Shown: piece after piece, positions 23,206 through 35,257 of the stretch
Layout: each line of letters opens with the position of its first letter
Position numbering within the stretch: the first letter of the stretch is position 1
Origin: Auricularia sp. M13
Lineage: Eukaryota; Basidiomycota; Agaricomycetes; Auriculariales; Auriculariaceae
DNA length: 64,000 nt
Direction of reading: 5' to 3'
Assembly: GCA_037042915.1 (NCBI GenBank)
Contig: CM073193.1
Location: 7,316,001 to 7,380,000 of the forward strand
Made by a program: the position numbers and the translations under genes
The notes under the pieces: generated by a model
Databases searched by the model: none
Told to the model about the DNA's origin: nothing
The model's input: the letters and a program-made list of their open reading frames with translations, nothing else

Positions 23206-24680
23206 ATGCTCACTTCCCAAGCTATCCAACCGTGGCGCAACGTTTTGCCTCTGACCAGTCATGAGCGTGCCATCGTCGGGGTAATAGCAACGCATGCATT
23301 GCCTGCTTTAGCATCGTATACTAACTTGAGTCGCAGCTCACTGCTTCGGCCGCTGGTCTGAGCGGATTTCTCGTGTCTCTGCTCGTGATTCACGTCCTTG
23401 TCGTTGGTCTCCAACCGTACATTACTCGGCGTAGCAAGTTCGCCGAGGATGGAGAGCGCGCTTTCCTATGGCGACCCATAGGGTGAGATATACCATTCAA
23501 TTCGCCATACGAAAGCAGCGCTCATCCAATCTTGTAGCGCTTTGATCACATCTCTATTCGTTTCGAATCTGCTTCAAGCAGTGTCCGGTATGTTCGAAAC
23601 GCGGTGGGCGAGCATGGGACAAGTGCGGGCAGGCGCGATGTGTACGACGCAAGGCAAGTCTCGCGTCTCTGATTCAGTGCCGATGTCTCATAATGACGAG
23701 CAGCTGCGCTACTACTTGCTGGAGATGTGGGCGTCGCAGTCTTTAATTTGCTGGTGGCCGCGCATACATTTTCCACCGTAGCCCTTCATCAGACCTGGTC
23801 CAACGTAGTGCTGTGGACATGCATAGCCCTGGGATGGGTTGTTATGGCCATGCTCGCACTTCTGGGACCGTTCGCGCTGCAGACTCGTGAGCGCGGCCCT
23901 TTCTACGGCATTTCGCACGTCTGGTGTTTCATCAGTAACAATTATTCGGGCCCACGAATCTATCTGCATTATATTCCCGTGCGTCAAGTGCATCTCTTTC
24001 TGCCTGCCCAACCTGACATATAGGCAGATTCTGGTTTCGGCTTCGGCCATTACGCTCCTCTACGTGCTGGTATACCTCACTGTCCGCGGTCGCCTCATGC
24101 TGTACAACTGGCGGCGGACGGATGACTGGCGTTATATGTTTACCACTTATCGTCGCGCCGCAGGGATTGGTTCTCAACTGCCATCGACCACGCTCGCCAG
24201 CACGGCGAATAAGATGCTGTGGTACCCCGCGGCATATCTGGTTCTCATTCTCCCGATGACGACCGCGCGTCTCTGTGCGCAACGCGGTCAGCCTGTTCCA
24301 GATTGGGTTTGGGATCTCGCTATCATCTTGCTCCATCTTACAGGTGAGTTGTCGTCCACATTGGCCACTTTGCGCTATAGGCTAACGTACCACAAGGGAC
24401 CGTGAATGTCATTATCTACACGACCACGCGTCGTGCACTGTCCCCGATTGAATGGGCGCGCAGAGGAAGCGCAGCAAGTACGACCTGGCTAACTAGCGCC
24501 AGCAGGCGCGGCTCTGCTGATCCCAGCCTTGTTGGCACGGGTAAATCTGAGTCGCAGGTCCAGGTGCGAACTCGTTCCTCACCTCCCAGCCCCCTCACGG
24601 TGCCAGCACGTTTCCCTATTTTGTCATCAATATCGGAAGCTTCGTATGTATCGAAACAATATTCCTCCGATAGTGTCTAG
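23206..24680 (+). CDS. Seven-helix G-protein-coupled receptor-like protein
   Basis: Six exons, 23206-23280, 23337-23482, 23538-23653, 23704-23978, 24028-24343 and 24397-24680, give 403 residues. Hydrophobic spans include SGFLVSLLVIHVLVVGL, VAVFNLLVAAHTFSTVAL, VVLWTCIALGWVVMAMLALL, ASAITLLYVLVYLTV, MLWYPAAYLVLILP and WVWDLAIILLHLTGTVNVII. The last span leads into a Ser/Thr-rich tail, a common receptor pattern. The MCTTQ just before helix 3 and the GDVGVA motif fit the Git3/cAMP-receptor-like class of basidiomycetes, where nutrient sensing is the usual proposal; the ligand is unknown. Intron 3 is a GC-AG intron with the canonical donor AAG|GCAAGT. The gene is divergent from the histidine kinase. 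Confidence 0.87.
23654..23703 (+). other. GC-AG intron of the receptor gene
   Basis: The donor CAAG|GCAAGTC and acceptor GAGCAG|CTGCG join CAA-G to CT-GCG and restore TTQAALLLAGDVGVAVF. A GT two codons downstream would put the next exon in the wrong frame. The donor is a perfect GC-type consensus. Confidence 0.85.
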
Positions 24681-24974
24681 TATCTTATACAGGCTACTGT
24701 GTCAGTGTAAAATGAATTCTCGTCTAGTAATGTTGAATGTCCTCTGCACTTGTGTATGGACGAAATCGTTCTTCATGAATGACAAAGGACATTGCGAATT
24801 TCCTGGAACTATGCGCGGACCAAATCCTTTGGGTTCGCTTCCCAAGTCTCAAGCACATAACCATTCGAGACGAAATGCAAGAGCACAGCGAGATAAATTG
24901 CAATAAAAAGAACATGGGCCTATAGCGTAAAACATGCACCATACTGTACAACGGAGACTATATGCCAAAAATGC

Positions 24975-25501
<527 letters not shown>

Positions 25502-25820
25502 TGGTAAGAGCTGGGTGTGGGTGTGGGTAGGGCGAGGTGCGAGGACGCGGTTGTCGATGTAGACTGTGTTCGGGGAACGAAGGAAAGGAAGCGGAATCCG
25601 CCGTTCCTTATGTATCCCCTCGTCATCGGTATCTACCGAACCCTGACAACTCCGCTGCAACACGTGATCGTGGCGCGTTGCGTCAACAGAGCGTCAACAT
25701 CGGCTTTAACCGATCCGGAAGCAACGATGTTGCGGAACATGTTGCGACGCACTGTGCTGCCCGACGGCCTGCGCCCCTCCCACATTTTCCGCGCCTGCCG
25801 CTCTCTGCTGGCCTACCTGA

Positions 25821-26069
25821 CGTAGAGCGCGGCTTAGCCGTCCCTCGCGTCCGCGCGCAGAACACACCCTGCCCTCAAGCGCCGTCTTGCGCCCTGGTAG
25901 CACGTTTGGCGTAGAGCACGACCCTTCGTTCCTCGCGCCCCGCCCGTGGTCCTCGCGGTGCTAGCGTAGAGCGCAGTCCTCGAACTGTTCCTCGCGCTTT
26001 CTGGGCGTAGAGCGCGGATTCCGTTCCTCGCGCCCCTTCGACGTAGAGCACGGACTGCCGTTCCTCGCG
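25821..26069. repeat. Irregular tandem repeat, five copies
   Basis: Five copies of a unit that starts CGTAGAGCRCGG and ends CGTTCCTCGCG lie at about 25821-25849, 25910-25938, 25965-25996, 26006-26034 and 26042-26069. Spacing falls from 89 to 36 bases. Read on the minus strand the units form a fake repeat peptide (REER...LYA). GC content is well above the flanks. Confidence 0.85.
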
Positions 26070-26818
26070 TCTGCTTTGTGTGGTATCACACCGCTTGCAC
26101 CACACCCAGTAATATACCCCAGAGTGTGCCACTGCCGCTCTTTGCTTGCCTCAAGCCGGCTCGGAGGAGTACGATTTAAATGAGCTGTTAGCACCATTTC
26201 GCTGCTAGTGGAGACATGCACCGGCCAAGAAACTTGCTCGCCCTCGTGCACGAGCTTGCACATTTCCTGCATCGCCGGTCCTGCAAGCTTGGGGTTTGTT
26301 GATTCCCATATCGGGCAACTATACAGTTCGGGATCCTCCGGCTCAATGAGCCGGAACATCTCGGACGGCACAATTAGTGTTCTCTTGCGCCAATTGAGGC
26401 TATTCAGATGAGCCTTTGCTTTAGGCACAAACTGAGAGTGCAGCTAGTGGATGGTGAGAGGCGTTGACCCCCGCCATGCACTTGCTGGACATGTATTGGC
26501 GGCGCCCTGTCGGTGATTCCGCACTCGTGGTAGTCAGGGAGTTATATGTTGGTGAGGAGAACCGATCCTTCATTCCTCAGGGGTTTTTCTTGTTTTTTCC
26601 CCTGAGGTTTTACCTGACTGCCTGCTTGGGTGAACCCAAGCCGGCGAGTGTGTCATCCTGACTGGAACCGGGAATACAGCAGCAGTGTCTGTCGGGAAAA
26701 ACTACCGCACAGGAGACTAGTTGCATGGGTGGGAGGGTTGGTATTCCGGAATGTAGTGCATTTTATGTATTTACGTTCCGAAGCGGAGGCAGTCCAGATG
26801 GGCCCACCAGCTCCGAAT

Positions 26819-26836
26819 CTACCTACCTACCTACCT
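26819..26836. repeat. CTAC microsatellite
   Basis: A run of four or more CTAC units. Confidence 0.85.
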
Positions 26837-26953
26837 TCGGTTGGCGCCGGCTCCGGGCCCACGGTCAAGTCATGGCTAAGGCTTCCAGCTATGTTCATAA
26901 CGATAGACCCCTTCCGAAAAAAGTGAACTACGTCGGAACAGCTGATCCGGACG

Positions 26954-27002
26954 TCCTAAGCGAGCCAACTCGCCACCGGATTGGCTGGCTGCTCGCTTAG
27001 GA
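26954..27002. repeat. Perfect 12-bp inverted repeat (hairpin)
   Basis: TCCTAAGCGA-GC at 26954-26965 is matched exactly in reverse at 26991-27002, with a 25-base spacer that itself holds GCCAA and TTGGC. It lies in a gene-free stretch. It lacks the conserved arms of a tRNA. Confidence 0.75.
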
Positions 27003-27581
27003 TACCTCGTATGGTAGGCGCCACCTCGCCGCGTCAAAACGCAGAAATCGGCCGTGGGGTCTATCGTTTTGAACATAGCTGTCACATCGTCTGAATCGTC
27101 ATGCTGACTGCGCCCTCGCGCAGAAAATATATCCACCTCATTCTCTTGATTCGGACGCGGACAATGCCTTTGAGGACGACGCCCTGGTTCGGGCTAGCTT
27201 GTGCTGCTCTCGACGCCTCGACAGATTGGCCATGAGTTCGAAGCTGTCCAGTCCGGCACTCCTGCATGACCGACTTCAGTCTTCGATATCTTGGGTTTCT
27301 TTACGCTCGCCCTGCCATAACCCGTCAGACGGCATCTGAAGGCGCGTTTTGCGGGGAGTTCTCCCGCCCCAGTGTATGCATTATCCGCGGCGCTCGTACA
27401 AGCCCAGTCACCCGCTTTACACCGCTTATCTGGTGCTGAATAGGCGACATCATCACCGCCCACTTTTACTGCTCCGTCTTCTCAGTGTTCTTGACGCGAA
27501 TACACAACGCCACCCCGTCACTATTATCGTTGGCCATGGGGATTCCAGACCAAACCCCAACACCTTGCTCTACGCTCTTAC

Positions 27582-28874
27582 ATGATTTTCTCTCTGTTCG
27601 TTGCGCTCGTGGGCGCTAGCATAGCGCTGTCATCCACCTGTAGGCCCAATACGGTGACATCGACCTCTCAGACAGCAGAAGCGACTTCGTCATATCAAGC
27701 AGTGAGGCATTGGTTTGCTTTTGGCGATTCGTACGTCGGTCTGCGTGATGAAACATCCGCTCACTGTCTCATATGTAGTTATACCGCTACGGGATTCAAC
27801 CCATCGTTGAGTCAGCCATCCGATAGTAATCCCATTGGTATGAACCTTCCTGGCAACTTTGCATGCATACTAAATGTTTTGCCTACCAGGTAACCCCGAA
27901 TATCCCGGCGACACGATATGTGGCCCTGTCCCAACCTGGGTAGACTTCATGGCGACGAAGTACAACGCTACGGTACAGCTCGTGTATAACTTTGCGTCCA
28001 TCGGTGCGACCATAAACGGCACGCTCGTCCCGGTGTTACCTTGGGTTGTTCCATTCGTAACTCAGACCGAATTCTTTGCGAGCGCATATACAGGCGACGG
28101 CTCTTCGGGATGGGCAAGCGCTGACACGATCTTCTCCGTGTGGATTGGCATCAACGATATCGGCAACTCGTATAATGAGAGCGGTAGCCGTACCGCGTTA
28201 GTGAAAACTCAAGCCTGGTCTTCCAGCTATCTGACCTATTCCCGCTAGCTTTAACGATCAACTCCTCGACGCGTACGTTGAACAGACGAGCAAGCTGTAT
28301 GAATTGGGCGCACGCAAATTTGTGTTCTTCAATGTTCCTCCATTTGATCGCTCGCCGCTGGTGCGGGTCGCGTATGTCCAGTGTATATGCTGCACGTTGA
28401 CGCTTCGCCCTCAGCTGCTCTCCTTGCCAGCAAAGTCGCAGACAAAGGCAAGAGCAATAATTCATGATTATAACGTGAAGCTTCGCCAGCGCATCAGCGA
28501 ATTTGCGAGTAAGATATCAACGGTGTGTCTTCTCGATACTTCAATTTTCGCTGGCTCAACCAACGGCTGCCATTCAAGGTCGATGCATGGCTCGTTGACG
28601 TCGGCTCGCTCGTCAATTCGCTCTTGAATGCGCCTCAGGGAAGCGGGTTCGTCGACGCAACGAGCTTCGGGGCGCTCGGCAATGTTATATGGTGTGCGTC
28701 GAGACGTGCTTTCTGTGTCAATACTTCATGGCTGATGCTTTACCAGGTGACGACTTTCATTTGGCGCCTGCAGTGCACGATTTTATTGCTAGGTTCGCGC
28801 ACAGCGTGCTCGTCCAACCAGGTCGGACCGTCGGACACCTTGCGCTCAGCACACTGCCAGGACTAACGTATTGA
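27582..28874 (+). CDS. Secreted GDSL acetylesterase, family CE16
   Basis: Carbohydrate esterase that removes acetyl groups from wall oligosaccharides. Exon 1 is 27582-27730, exon 2 is 27779-27837, and exon 3 starts at 27890; further exons follow to the stop at 28874. A signal peptide begins MIFSLFVALVGASIALS. Block I reads FAFGDSYTATGFNPS with the nucleophile Ser. Block III reads VWIGINDIGNS. The catalytic Asp-His pair lies in NVIWCDDFHLAPAVHDF. The intron after DIGNS runs 28170-28248. A donor after RSPL and one after KIST join to VDAWLVDVG. The last intron joins NVIW to CDDFH. Domain order and end fit CE16. It lies 727 bases upstream of a GH95 gene on the same strand. Confidence 0.88.
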
Positions 28875-29600
28875 ACAGCAATTGGACGCAATGAAACCAC
28901 ATCTCCCGCCGCGCCGTGTGCCCCCGAGGCAGGTGACGGGCTCAGTCGTCATAGTAGCTTGCTCTATATAGGACCAGGGTTGTATTCCACCATGTTGCTT
29001 GCTCATGTGTTCATCCAGAACTGGGCGACCTGGGCGACCTGAACCAGAAAGCTACCGGTTATATCGACATGTAGAATACTATACCATGCTACAATCGAGT
29101 ATGCTGCTTGACGCGAGATCCTGTCCCAAAGTTCTCGAGCGTTCAGCCACCGGGTGGCGCCGATTCTGAACGTTGCTCTTGTATTACCCACGGAAAGATT
29201 CAGGAATCAAGGCTCTTGCCGCGCTTGCAGCAGCGTAGCACGCATAACACTCTCGGTTCCGCGGCCCTACGTGTTCCCATGGATGATGTGCCACCCGGAC
29301 CGCGCAAGGGCTCGCAGGTTTCCCTCAGCGGCCCGGCCGAGAAGGCGACAGTCAATAGCGGCTGGCCTGCAGCGTATACACAGCGGCAACTCGAAGCCCC
29401 ATCTGCATACGCGTTTCTATGGCCCATGCGCGCCAGACACCGTGTGCTGCGCGCGTGCCAGCTCACGTGGTCGATCATCCTTGTCGCGGCAATGCTGGCG
29501 GGCTTCCACTCGGCACAGTTCTTCAATCTGTCCTATAAAGAGTCCTGGCTACGCCCTGCTCATGCTGTGATGTGAGTGTGCGTTGTGCTATATGACCAGC
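28875..29600 (+). other. Spacer with a possible small membrane-protein exon
   Basis: A plus-strand frame at 29279-29575 begins MDDVPPGPRKGSQVSLSG and contains one hydrophobic span, WSIILVAAMLAGF. It ends at AT|GTGAGT, a perfect splice donor, so it may be the first exon of a membrane-anchored protein. Joining it to the fucosidase exons does not keep the frame. Function unknown. Confidence 0.35.
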
Positions 29601-32600
29601 ATGCGTGTGACCGTTCTCGCTGCCGCTGTGCTTTGCTGCTCGCTGTCTGGTAAGTGACCATGTCTGCTTTCGCGAGACAGCCGGTTGAGTACTTGTGCTC
29701 TAGGTGCTCTTAGTAGTCCTGGGAATAGGTTATGGTACAAGTCATGGGGCACAGACTGGTATCATTCAGTATGTCTGCCTAGATCATCAGTACGAGTGCG
29801 CTTCTCAGCGCGTCACCGCAGTACCTGCCCGTTGGGAACGGCTTTATGGGGATGATGCAGAGCAGTCGTCCAGACTTCGATGACGTCGTCCTGAATCTCG
29901 AGTCTCTGTGGACAGGAGGGCCCTATAATCCTGCAAACAATGTCTGTCTCGCGTACCCGTCACGCGTAGAAACTGACGCCGAGCAAGTACAACGGCGGGA
30001 ATCCAGTAACTGCTGTTGATTCATCCGTTCGTGAGAATATTCGTGCGACTATATGGGCGAATGGGACGCCAGATCTAACTCCACTGGTATGTGGCATTCG
30101 ATGCTGGAACAAGCGATATACATCCATCTCATACGCATTTCAGATGGTATGTGTGCCTCCTGAAGCTGGACCATCCATCGTAACAGGTCCAGGTTGACGG
30201 ATCCTACTATGGGAGTCTCTCTTCGCCAGGTTCTCTGCACATCTCGAGGGAGCTAACGGACGATGTCACGGGGTTTCAACGCGCCCTCGACTTCGACAAT
30301 GGAATTGTAAGTGCGAGTTGGGAGGAGGGACAAAGTTCATATACCAGGTATTTTGAGCTTCGAGCAAAGCGGCCACGCTCAACTGAATGCTCGCAGAACG
30401 TACTTTTGCAGCTTCCCAGATCAAATCTGCACTGTCAACACGGAGGCCTCCAACACGAACGACACAGTTACTTATTCGTTGGACACTCTGCGATCGATGG
30501 ACTACGCTTCAGTATCGTGTCTTGACAGTAGAACTCTGGTTTATCGAGGGCTGGCCGAGCCCAACGGTATGACTTTCGAGATTCTTGTCCGTTTAATTAC
30601 GAGCTCTCCGGACTCTGTCGCCTGTGCTGGCTCTGGGAACGCGACTTTGACTGGTTCAGGATTGCGCCAAACGATCCTGATAACTGGGGCTACGAACTAT
30701 AACATTGACGCTGGAACTCATGCTCACAATTACTCGTTTGCTGGACCCGATCCTCACTTTGCTGCGCTCTCTGCTCTCAGCAAAGCGACTCAATTGTCGT
30801 ACGAAGCCCTGCTGTCTCGCCATATCGACGACTACGGCACTCTGTTCCATGGGTTCGAGCTTGATCTAGGGCAAACGCCAGATACGGGAAGACGACGGAC
30901 CAACTTGTTGCCGAGTATGTGACAGGCACTGGCAACGTTTATCTCGAATGGCTGTTATTCAACTTGGGGCGCTTCATGTACGGAGTCAACCGACGTGTCG
31001 AACTGGTCTAATAGTCGACCTGTAGGATGATCACCGGAGCCCGTGGGGTTTTGCCATCGGGACTACAGGCAATCTGGACGACTGTAAGTACTGATTACGG
31101 TGCTGCGTGTCAGGCTAATGTGCCATATGAAGGGGTTGGATGCGCCGTGGGGCGGTGACTACCATGCTAATATCAACTTGCAAATGAATTATGTGCGTAT
31201 TGGACCCTCGCTCAGACATCATCTCACTCGTCGCAGTGGGGGGCGGAAGAGACTAATCTCGGCGTGGTGACCGGTCCTCTTTGGAATTACATGAGCAAGA
31301 CGTGGATGCCGCGTGGGTCTGAAACCGCGCAGCTCGTGTATGGATCGCGAGGTTTTGTCGTGCATAACGAAATGTGAGTGCTTCATATATGATGTTTACC
31401 ATCTCACACCTCTTCCCACAAAGGAATATATTTGGACATACGGGAATGAAGCTCGGCGACCCGCAGTGGGCTGACTACCCAGCGGCCGCGACGTGGATGA
31501 TGTTACACGTCTGGGATCACTTCGACTTTACTGGCGATCTTGATTGGTTCAAACGCCAGGGTTGGCCATTACTGAAGGTCAGTCTCACCTTCGCCACTCT
31601 TTCGAAGCTCATGTCTCTCAGTCCCAAGCCGAGTTCTGGCTAGATAACCTATTTGAAGACGCTGCGAGCGGTGATGGCACACTAGTTGCCATCCCGTGCA
31701 ATTCTCCAGAGAACGGGCTTACTGGACCGACATATGGTACGCCACCCTAAGACCTCCTGAATGCACTCAACAGTGACTCAAGGCTGCTCTCATTTCCAAC
31801 AATTGATATGGGAGTATGTTTTTCCCTTGCGGCCGCTTCGCCACTGGCTGAAAGAGTGTCATAGGCTGTTCAACAACATCGCGAAAGGATACGCAGTGTC
31901 CGGAGATACAGATGAGTCTTTCTTGAAGGCAAGCCTCTGAAACCCCGTGGTAGCAAATCCCTGATCTTCCCTTCAGGAAGTCCAGTCCAAGCTGTCCAGG
32001 CTCGATCGCGGTGTTCACATTGGTTCTTGGGGACAAATGCAAGGTTCGCATCCGTAATTTACGATTGTTTCCTCCATCAACTCCTCGTATCAAAGAATGG
32101 AAGCGCGACCTTGACCAGCCGTCGGACCAACACAGGTTCGTCCAAAAGCTCGCCCTCAAAGCCAGTTGCCGACAATCCTTGTGTAGACATATTTCACACC
32201 TGATGGGGCTATATCCCGGGTAGTAAGTCAAACGACTACGAGAGAATTTATCAGGATCTTAACGAATCCCAGTGCTGTTGCGAGCTGGGATGAAAGCTCG
32301 CCATCTAGGGAAGAAGTCATGAGGGCGGCGGCCACCACAGTAGCTCACCGCGGGCCTGGTACTGCTGTCTCCTTTCTCCGCTGTACCTCTTCCAACCCGT
32401 CCTTTCAGGCATCGTCGATTCTGACGCAGGATGGGAGAAGATGGTTCGCTCGGTGCTGTGGTCTCAACTGGGAAACTCCACTGGGGTAATGTGATCCGTA
32501 TTAATCGACCCCATCTTGAGTTTGATCAAAAATTTCAGGCATACTACGAATATCAACTTTCCCTGGAGCGCGACTATGGAGCCAACCTTTTTGACAGTGC

Positions 32601-33061
32601 GTTTGGTGTACCTACGGTTATTTCATTACTGATCATCTGACGTCGCACACCAACGATTCAGTGTATGACGGCGAGGCCAATTCCCTATTCCAGATAGACG
32701 CCAACTTTGGCGCAGTAGGAGCAGTGATGGTATGCGGTTTATTGCCATAGCTTGTCGTCCGGTGAGCTGAGATTCGCCGCAGAATATGATCGTCCAAGCC
32801 ACGAATACGCCATCCTTGTCAGACCCGCTAGTCATCAACCTTTTACCTGCCCTTCCGGACGCATGGTCAACGGGGTCGGTCAAGAATGCTCGCGTGCGGA
32901 ATGGTGTTGGCTTGACGATGTCCTGGTCAGCGGGAAAGGTCAAATCGGCGACCCTTCATTTCGACAAGCCTGGTCTGCGACACGAAGTCCAAGTCATCAG
33001 CAAAGGGCAGGTTTTGCGGCGTTTGACTGCGCCAACAGCTGCGACCGTGCAGATCATGTAG
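29601..33061 (+). CDS. Secreted GH95 alpha-L-fucosidase-type glycoside hydrolase
   Basis: Inverting glycosidase of the (alpha/alpha)6-barrel family; known members cut alpha-1,2-fucosyl or galactosyl side chains. Signal peptide [16 protein letters not shown]. The N-terminal domain shows [21 protein letters not shown] and [15 protein letters not shown]. The catalytic domain shows [24 protein letters not shown] (the two Asn that activate water), SPENG (the general-acid Glu position) and [14 protein letters not shown] (the Asp position). The C-terminal part runs [24 protein letters not shown] to the end. At least 14 short introns were inferred, and some borders between 31700 and 32650 are uncertain. 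Length and order fit fungal GH95. The CE16 gene upstream suggests a shared job on acetylated, fucosylated polymers such as xyloglucan. Confidence 0.88.
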
Positions 33062-33259
33062 CTGGACGATGTATTGACGACGCTGCAGCGGCTGTACTTC
33101 TCAAAGATTTGTTCGCAATGACTGAGATGGTTCACACTCTACTTGGGTGCCGTCGAGCTTCGAGTTAACTCAATTCTTCTACGCATACAATTCACTGATC
33201 CAGGACCACAATACACAAAGTAAGGGTAGCCGGTCCGTAAAGGGTGCCGCAGAGAAAAT

Positions 33260-34661
33260 TTAATTCAAGCCACCGCCGCCGAGAATGTATTCAATGGCGG
33301 AGTCCACACGGCCGCCAGTGGCCAGCAGCGCACGCACGTTCTGCGCGGCGTTCGTGAAACCCATGTCCTGCAGCTGCTGCAATTGGACCTGGAAGCGCTC
33401 TTCAGGCGGTCTGGTATCCGTCGGTTGCGGGATAGCCGGCGTGAAGAACCCAGGTGGGATACCACCCAACCCTCCTGCGCCGCCGAAGCCACCAGCACCA
33501 GCACCTGCGCCGGCACCCGGAAGACCAGCAAATAATTGTTGCAAAGCAGCAGGGTCCCCGAAAGGATTGGGAGCGCCGCCTGCGCCTGCAGTCCCAGCAG
33601 GGGCAGCACCAGGCAGACCAGCACCAGGTAGTCCGCCGAAGGCACCCAAACCGCCGAAGCCACCTGCACCACCAAATCCACCCGCACCTGCACCGCCTGC
33701 TCCTCCAGCGGCAGCCAGATCGAATAGACCGCCACCAGCAGGACCGCCGGCAGCACCGGGACCTTGGCCGCGACGAAGCGCAGAGGATAGCTGCATCATG
33801 GCGCGGAGCGCCTCTGGGTTGGAGACGATCTGGCGGAACTGCTCGCTTTGAAACATCTCGCGTATCTGAGGGCCCATGCCCGCGAATTGTGGGTTGGACG
33901 CAATAATCTACGCCGCATAGGTTAGCCATTGGCGCTCGTCCGTTTGAAGATAGGATGCGCGCCTGATCAACCACCGCGGGGTTCGACATCATACGAGACA
34001 TTTGAGTGAGGAACTCCGGCGAGTCCATGAGCGTAGCCATCTGTAACATGCTGTCAGGGATGCGGCCGAAAGTGGACAGCGGCAAAGCTTCTGACCATAT
34101 TGGGGTCAGTTGGGTTTACGCCCATTCCAGCGAATGGGTTGAATCCAGCCATGAGGCCGTGGCCCATGTGTCCGTTTAGTTGAGTGAGCGGGTCGGCCGG
34201 ATTCTGACCAGCGGCCATGGTGGGTAGCTGTTGTGGCGCTGCGCCGGCGCTGCTCGAAGCCGAGCCTGGCGTCGGGCGCGCGACGCCCTTGACCATATGG
34301 ATGGTATGTCCCGACTGAATCTTGTACTGCACCAGGGGGTCGTCGTCCTGAATAATGCGCATTACGCCACGCATTGTGAGCAATTGGGCCTTGTCTTAAC
34401 GGAAGCCGTGTACCTTGAGAACGCGCCCTGTAGTCGCAGAAAGCACTGTGAGCCCCTCATTCACCCTCCTAAGTACGCGAATTGCGCACCAGAGTAGATC
34501 AGTCTCTGCGAATCAGCGGGGACATCGGAGCGCTCTGCGATGGCCTGCTTGAGCTCAAAGACCGACTTGGACGTCGGAATCGTGAGCTGGATCTTGAGCT
34601 CGCTGGGCCCCTTGACGTTGATGGTGATTTCGTTTGACGAACTTGTGCTGTCCGAGCTCAT
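33260..34661 (-). CDS. DSK2: Ubiquilin-type shuttle protein Dsk2
   Basis: Carries ubiquitinated clients to the proteasome. The N-terminal ubiquitin-like domain reads MSSDSTSSSNEITINVKGP and ELKQAIAERSDVPADSQRLIYSG; it continues through a 14-base exon (34427-34414, RVLK) to DDDPLVQYKIQSGHTIHMVKG. A linker rich in Ala and Pro follows. STI1-type stretches appear in DSMLQMATLMDSPEFLTQM and MFQSEQFRQIVSNPEALRAMM. A Gly/Ala-rich middle (FGGAGGFGG) precedes the UBA domain, FQVQLQQLQDMGFTNAAQN to EYILGGGGLN, at the end. The order matches yeast Dsk2. The gene is divergent from a small membrane-protein gene 254 bases away. Confidence 0.93.
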
Positions 34662-34915
34662 TGTGGAAGGCAAGAGAACGTTATCGACTCGTTCAGGCTC
34701 CGACAGTTCTCTGCCGCCTGGCACTGACGACGGCCTCCATCTTCCTGTCGCTGCTATTGAGCTCGAGTGGTCTCCCATGAGACATGCTACTCGTTCTGGG
34801 CCTGCTCTGCCTCTGATCAATATTTCATATGTGCCTCTTCCGCTGGCAATGGCATCGGAACGGTTCACCCTACGCTCCCACCAACGGCCGACCAACAAGC
34901 GCACATCGGCGTTTT

Positions 34916-35257
34916 ATGTCGACAGTTCGCTACGTCTCTGTCCCCGACCGTCCATTCAGAGCGTGCCCCAAGGCTCAAGTCCTGTCACCTTTGCCTGCGC
35001 TCTGTACGGATATCGCGATGGATTACTACCGACAACACTGTGTCTTCAGGATGCTAGCGTTGCGTCACCGGGATGCGATCGCACGGGTCCTGCCTGTAAT
35101 TGTATCTCTGGCGCTGACCTTCAAATACCGCACCCACGAAGAGCATAGCGCTATAGAAACATATTTGCTATCATTACTGGCCTGGGCTTTGGCTGCGCTA
35201 GTTCTACTCGGAATTTCTCTGCTGACTGGCTACCACCCACGACGAGACATGGCATGA
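34916..35257 (+). CDS. Small protein with hydrophobic segments, 113 aa
   Basis: Intronless frame starting MSTVRYVSVPDRPFRACPK. Two hydrophobic stretches, VLPVIVSLALTF and LLSLLAWALAALVLLGISLL, suggest a small two-span membrane protein with a short basic tail (HPRRDMA). Family not recognised. It is divergent from DSK2 and would share that promoter region. Confidence 0.45.
   Translation: MSTVRYVSVPDRPFRACPKAQVLSPLPALCTDIAMDYYRQHCVFRMLALRHRDAIARVLPVIVSLALTFKYRTHEEHSAIETYLLSLLAWALAALVLLGISLLTGYHPRRDMA

Larger units (their letters stand above)
26070..27581. other. Intergenic with a hypothetical minus-strand frame
   Basis: A minus-strand frame at about 26076-26428 begins MPKAKAHLNSLNWRKR and holds FRLIEPEDPELYSCPIWES. 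It looks protein-like but runs into the tandem repeat, so it is likely a fragment. Further right are a CTAC microsatellite and a hairpin. No other gene is supported. Confidence 0.35.

Noticed and set aside
26941-27003. tRNA-like hairpin
   Set aside because: Lacks the T-arm consensus, an anticodon arm of the right size and the acceptor stem geometry.
29279-29649. Membrane-anchored N-terminus fused to the GH95 enzyme
   Set aside because: The donor at 29574 and the acceptors of the GH95 exons are in different phases, while GH95 has its own signal peptide at 29601.
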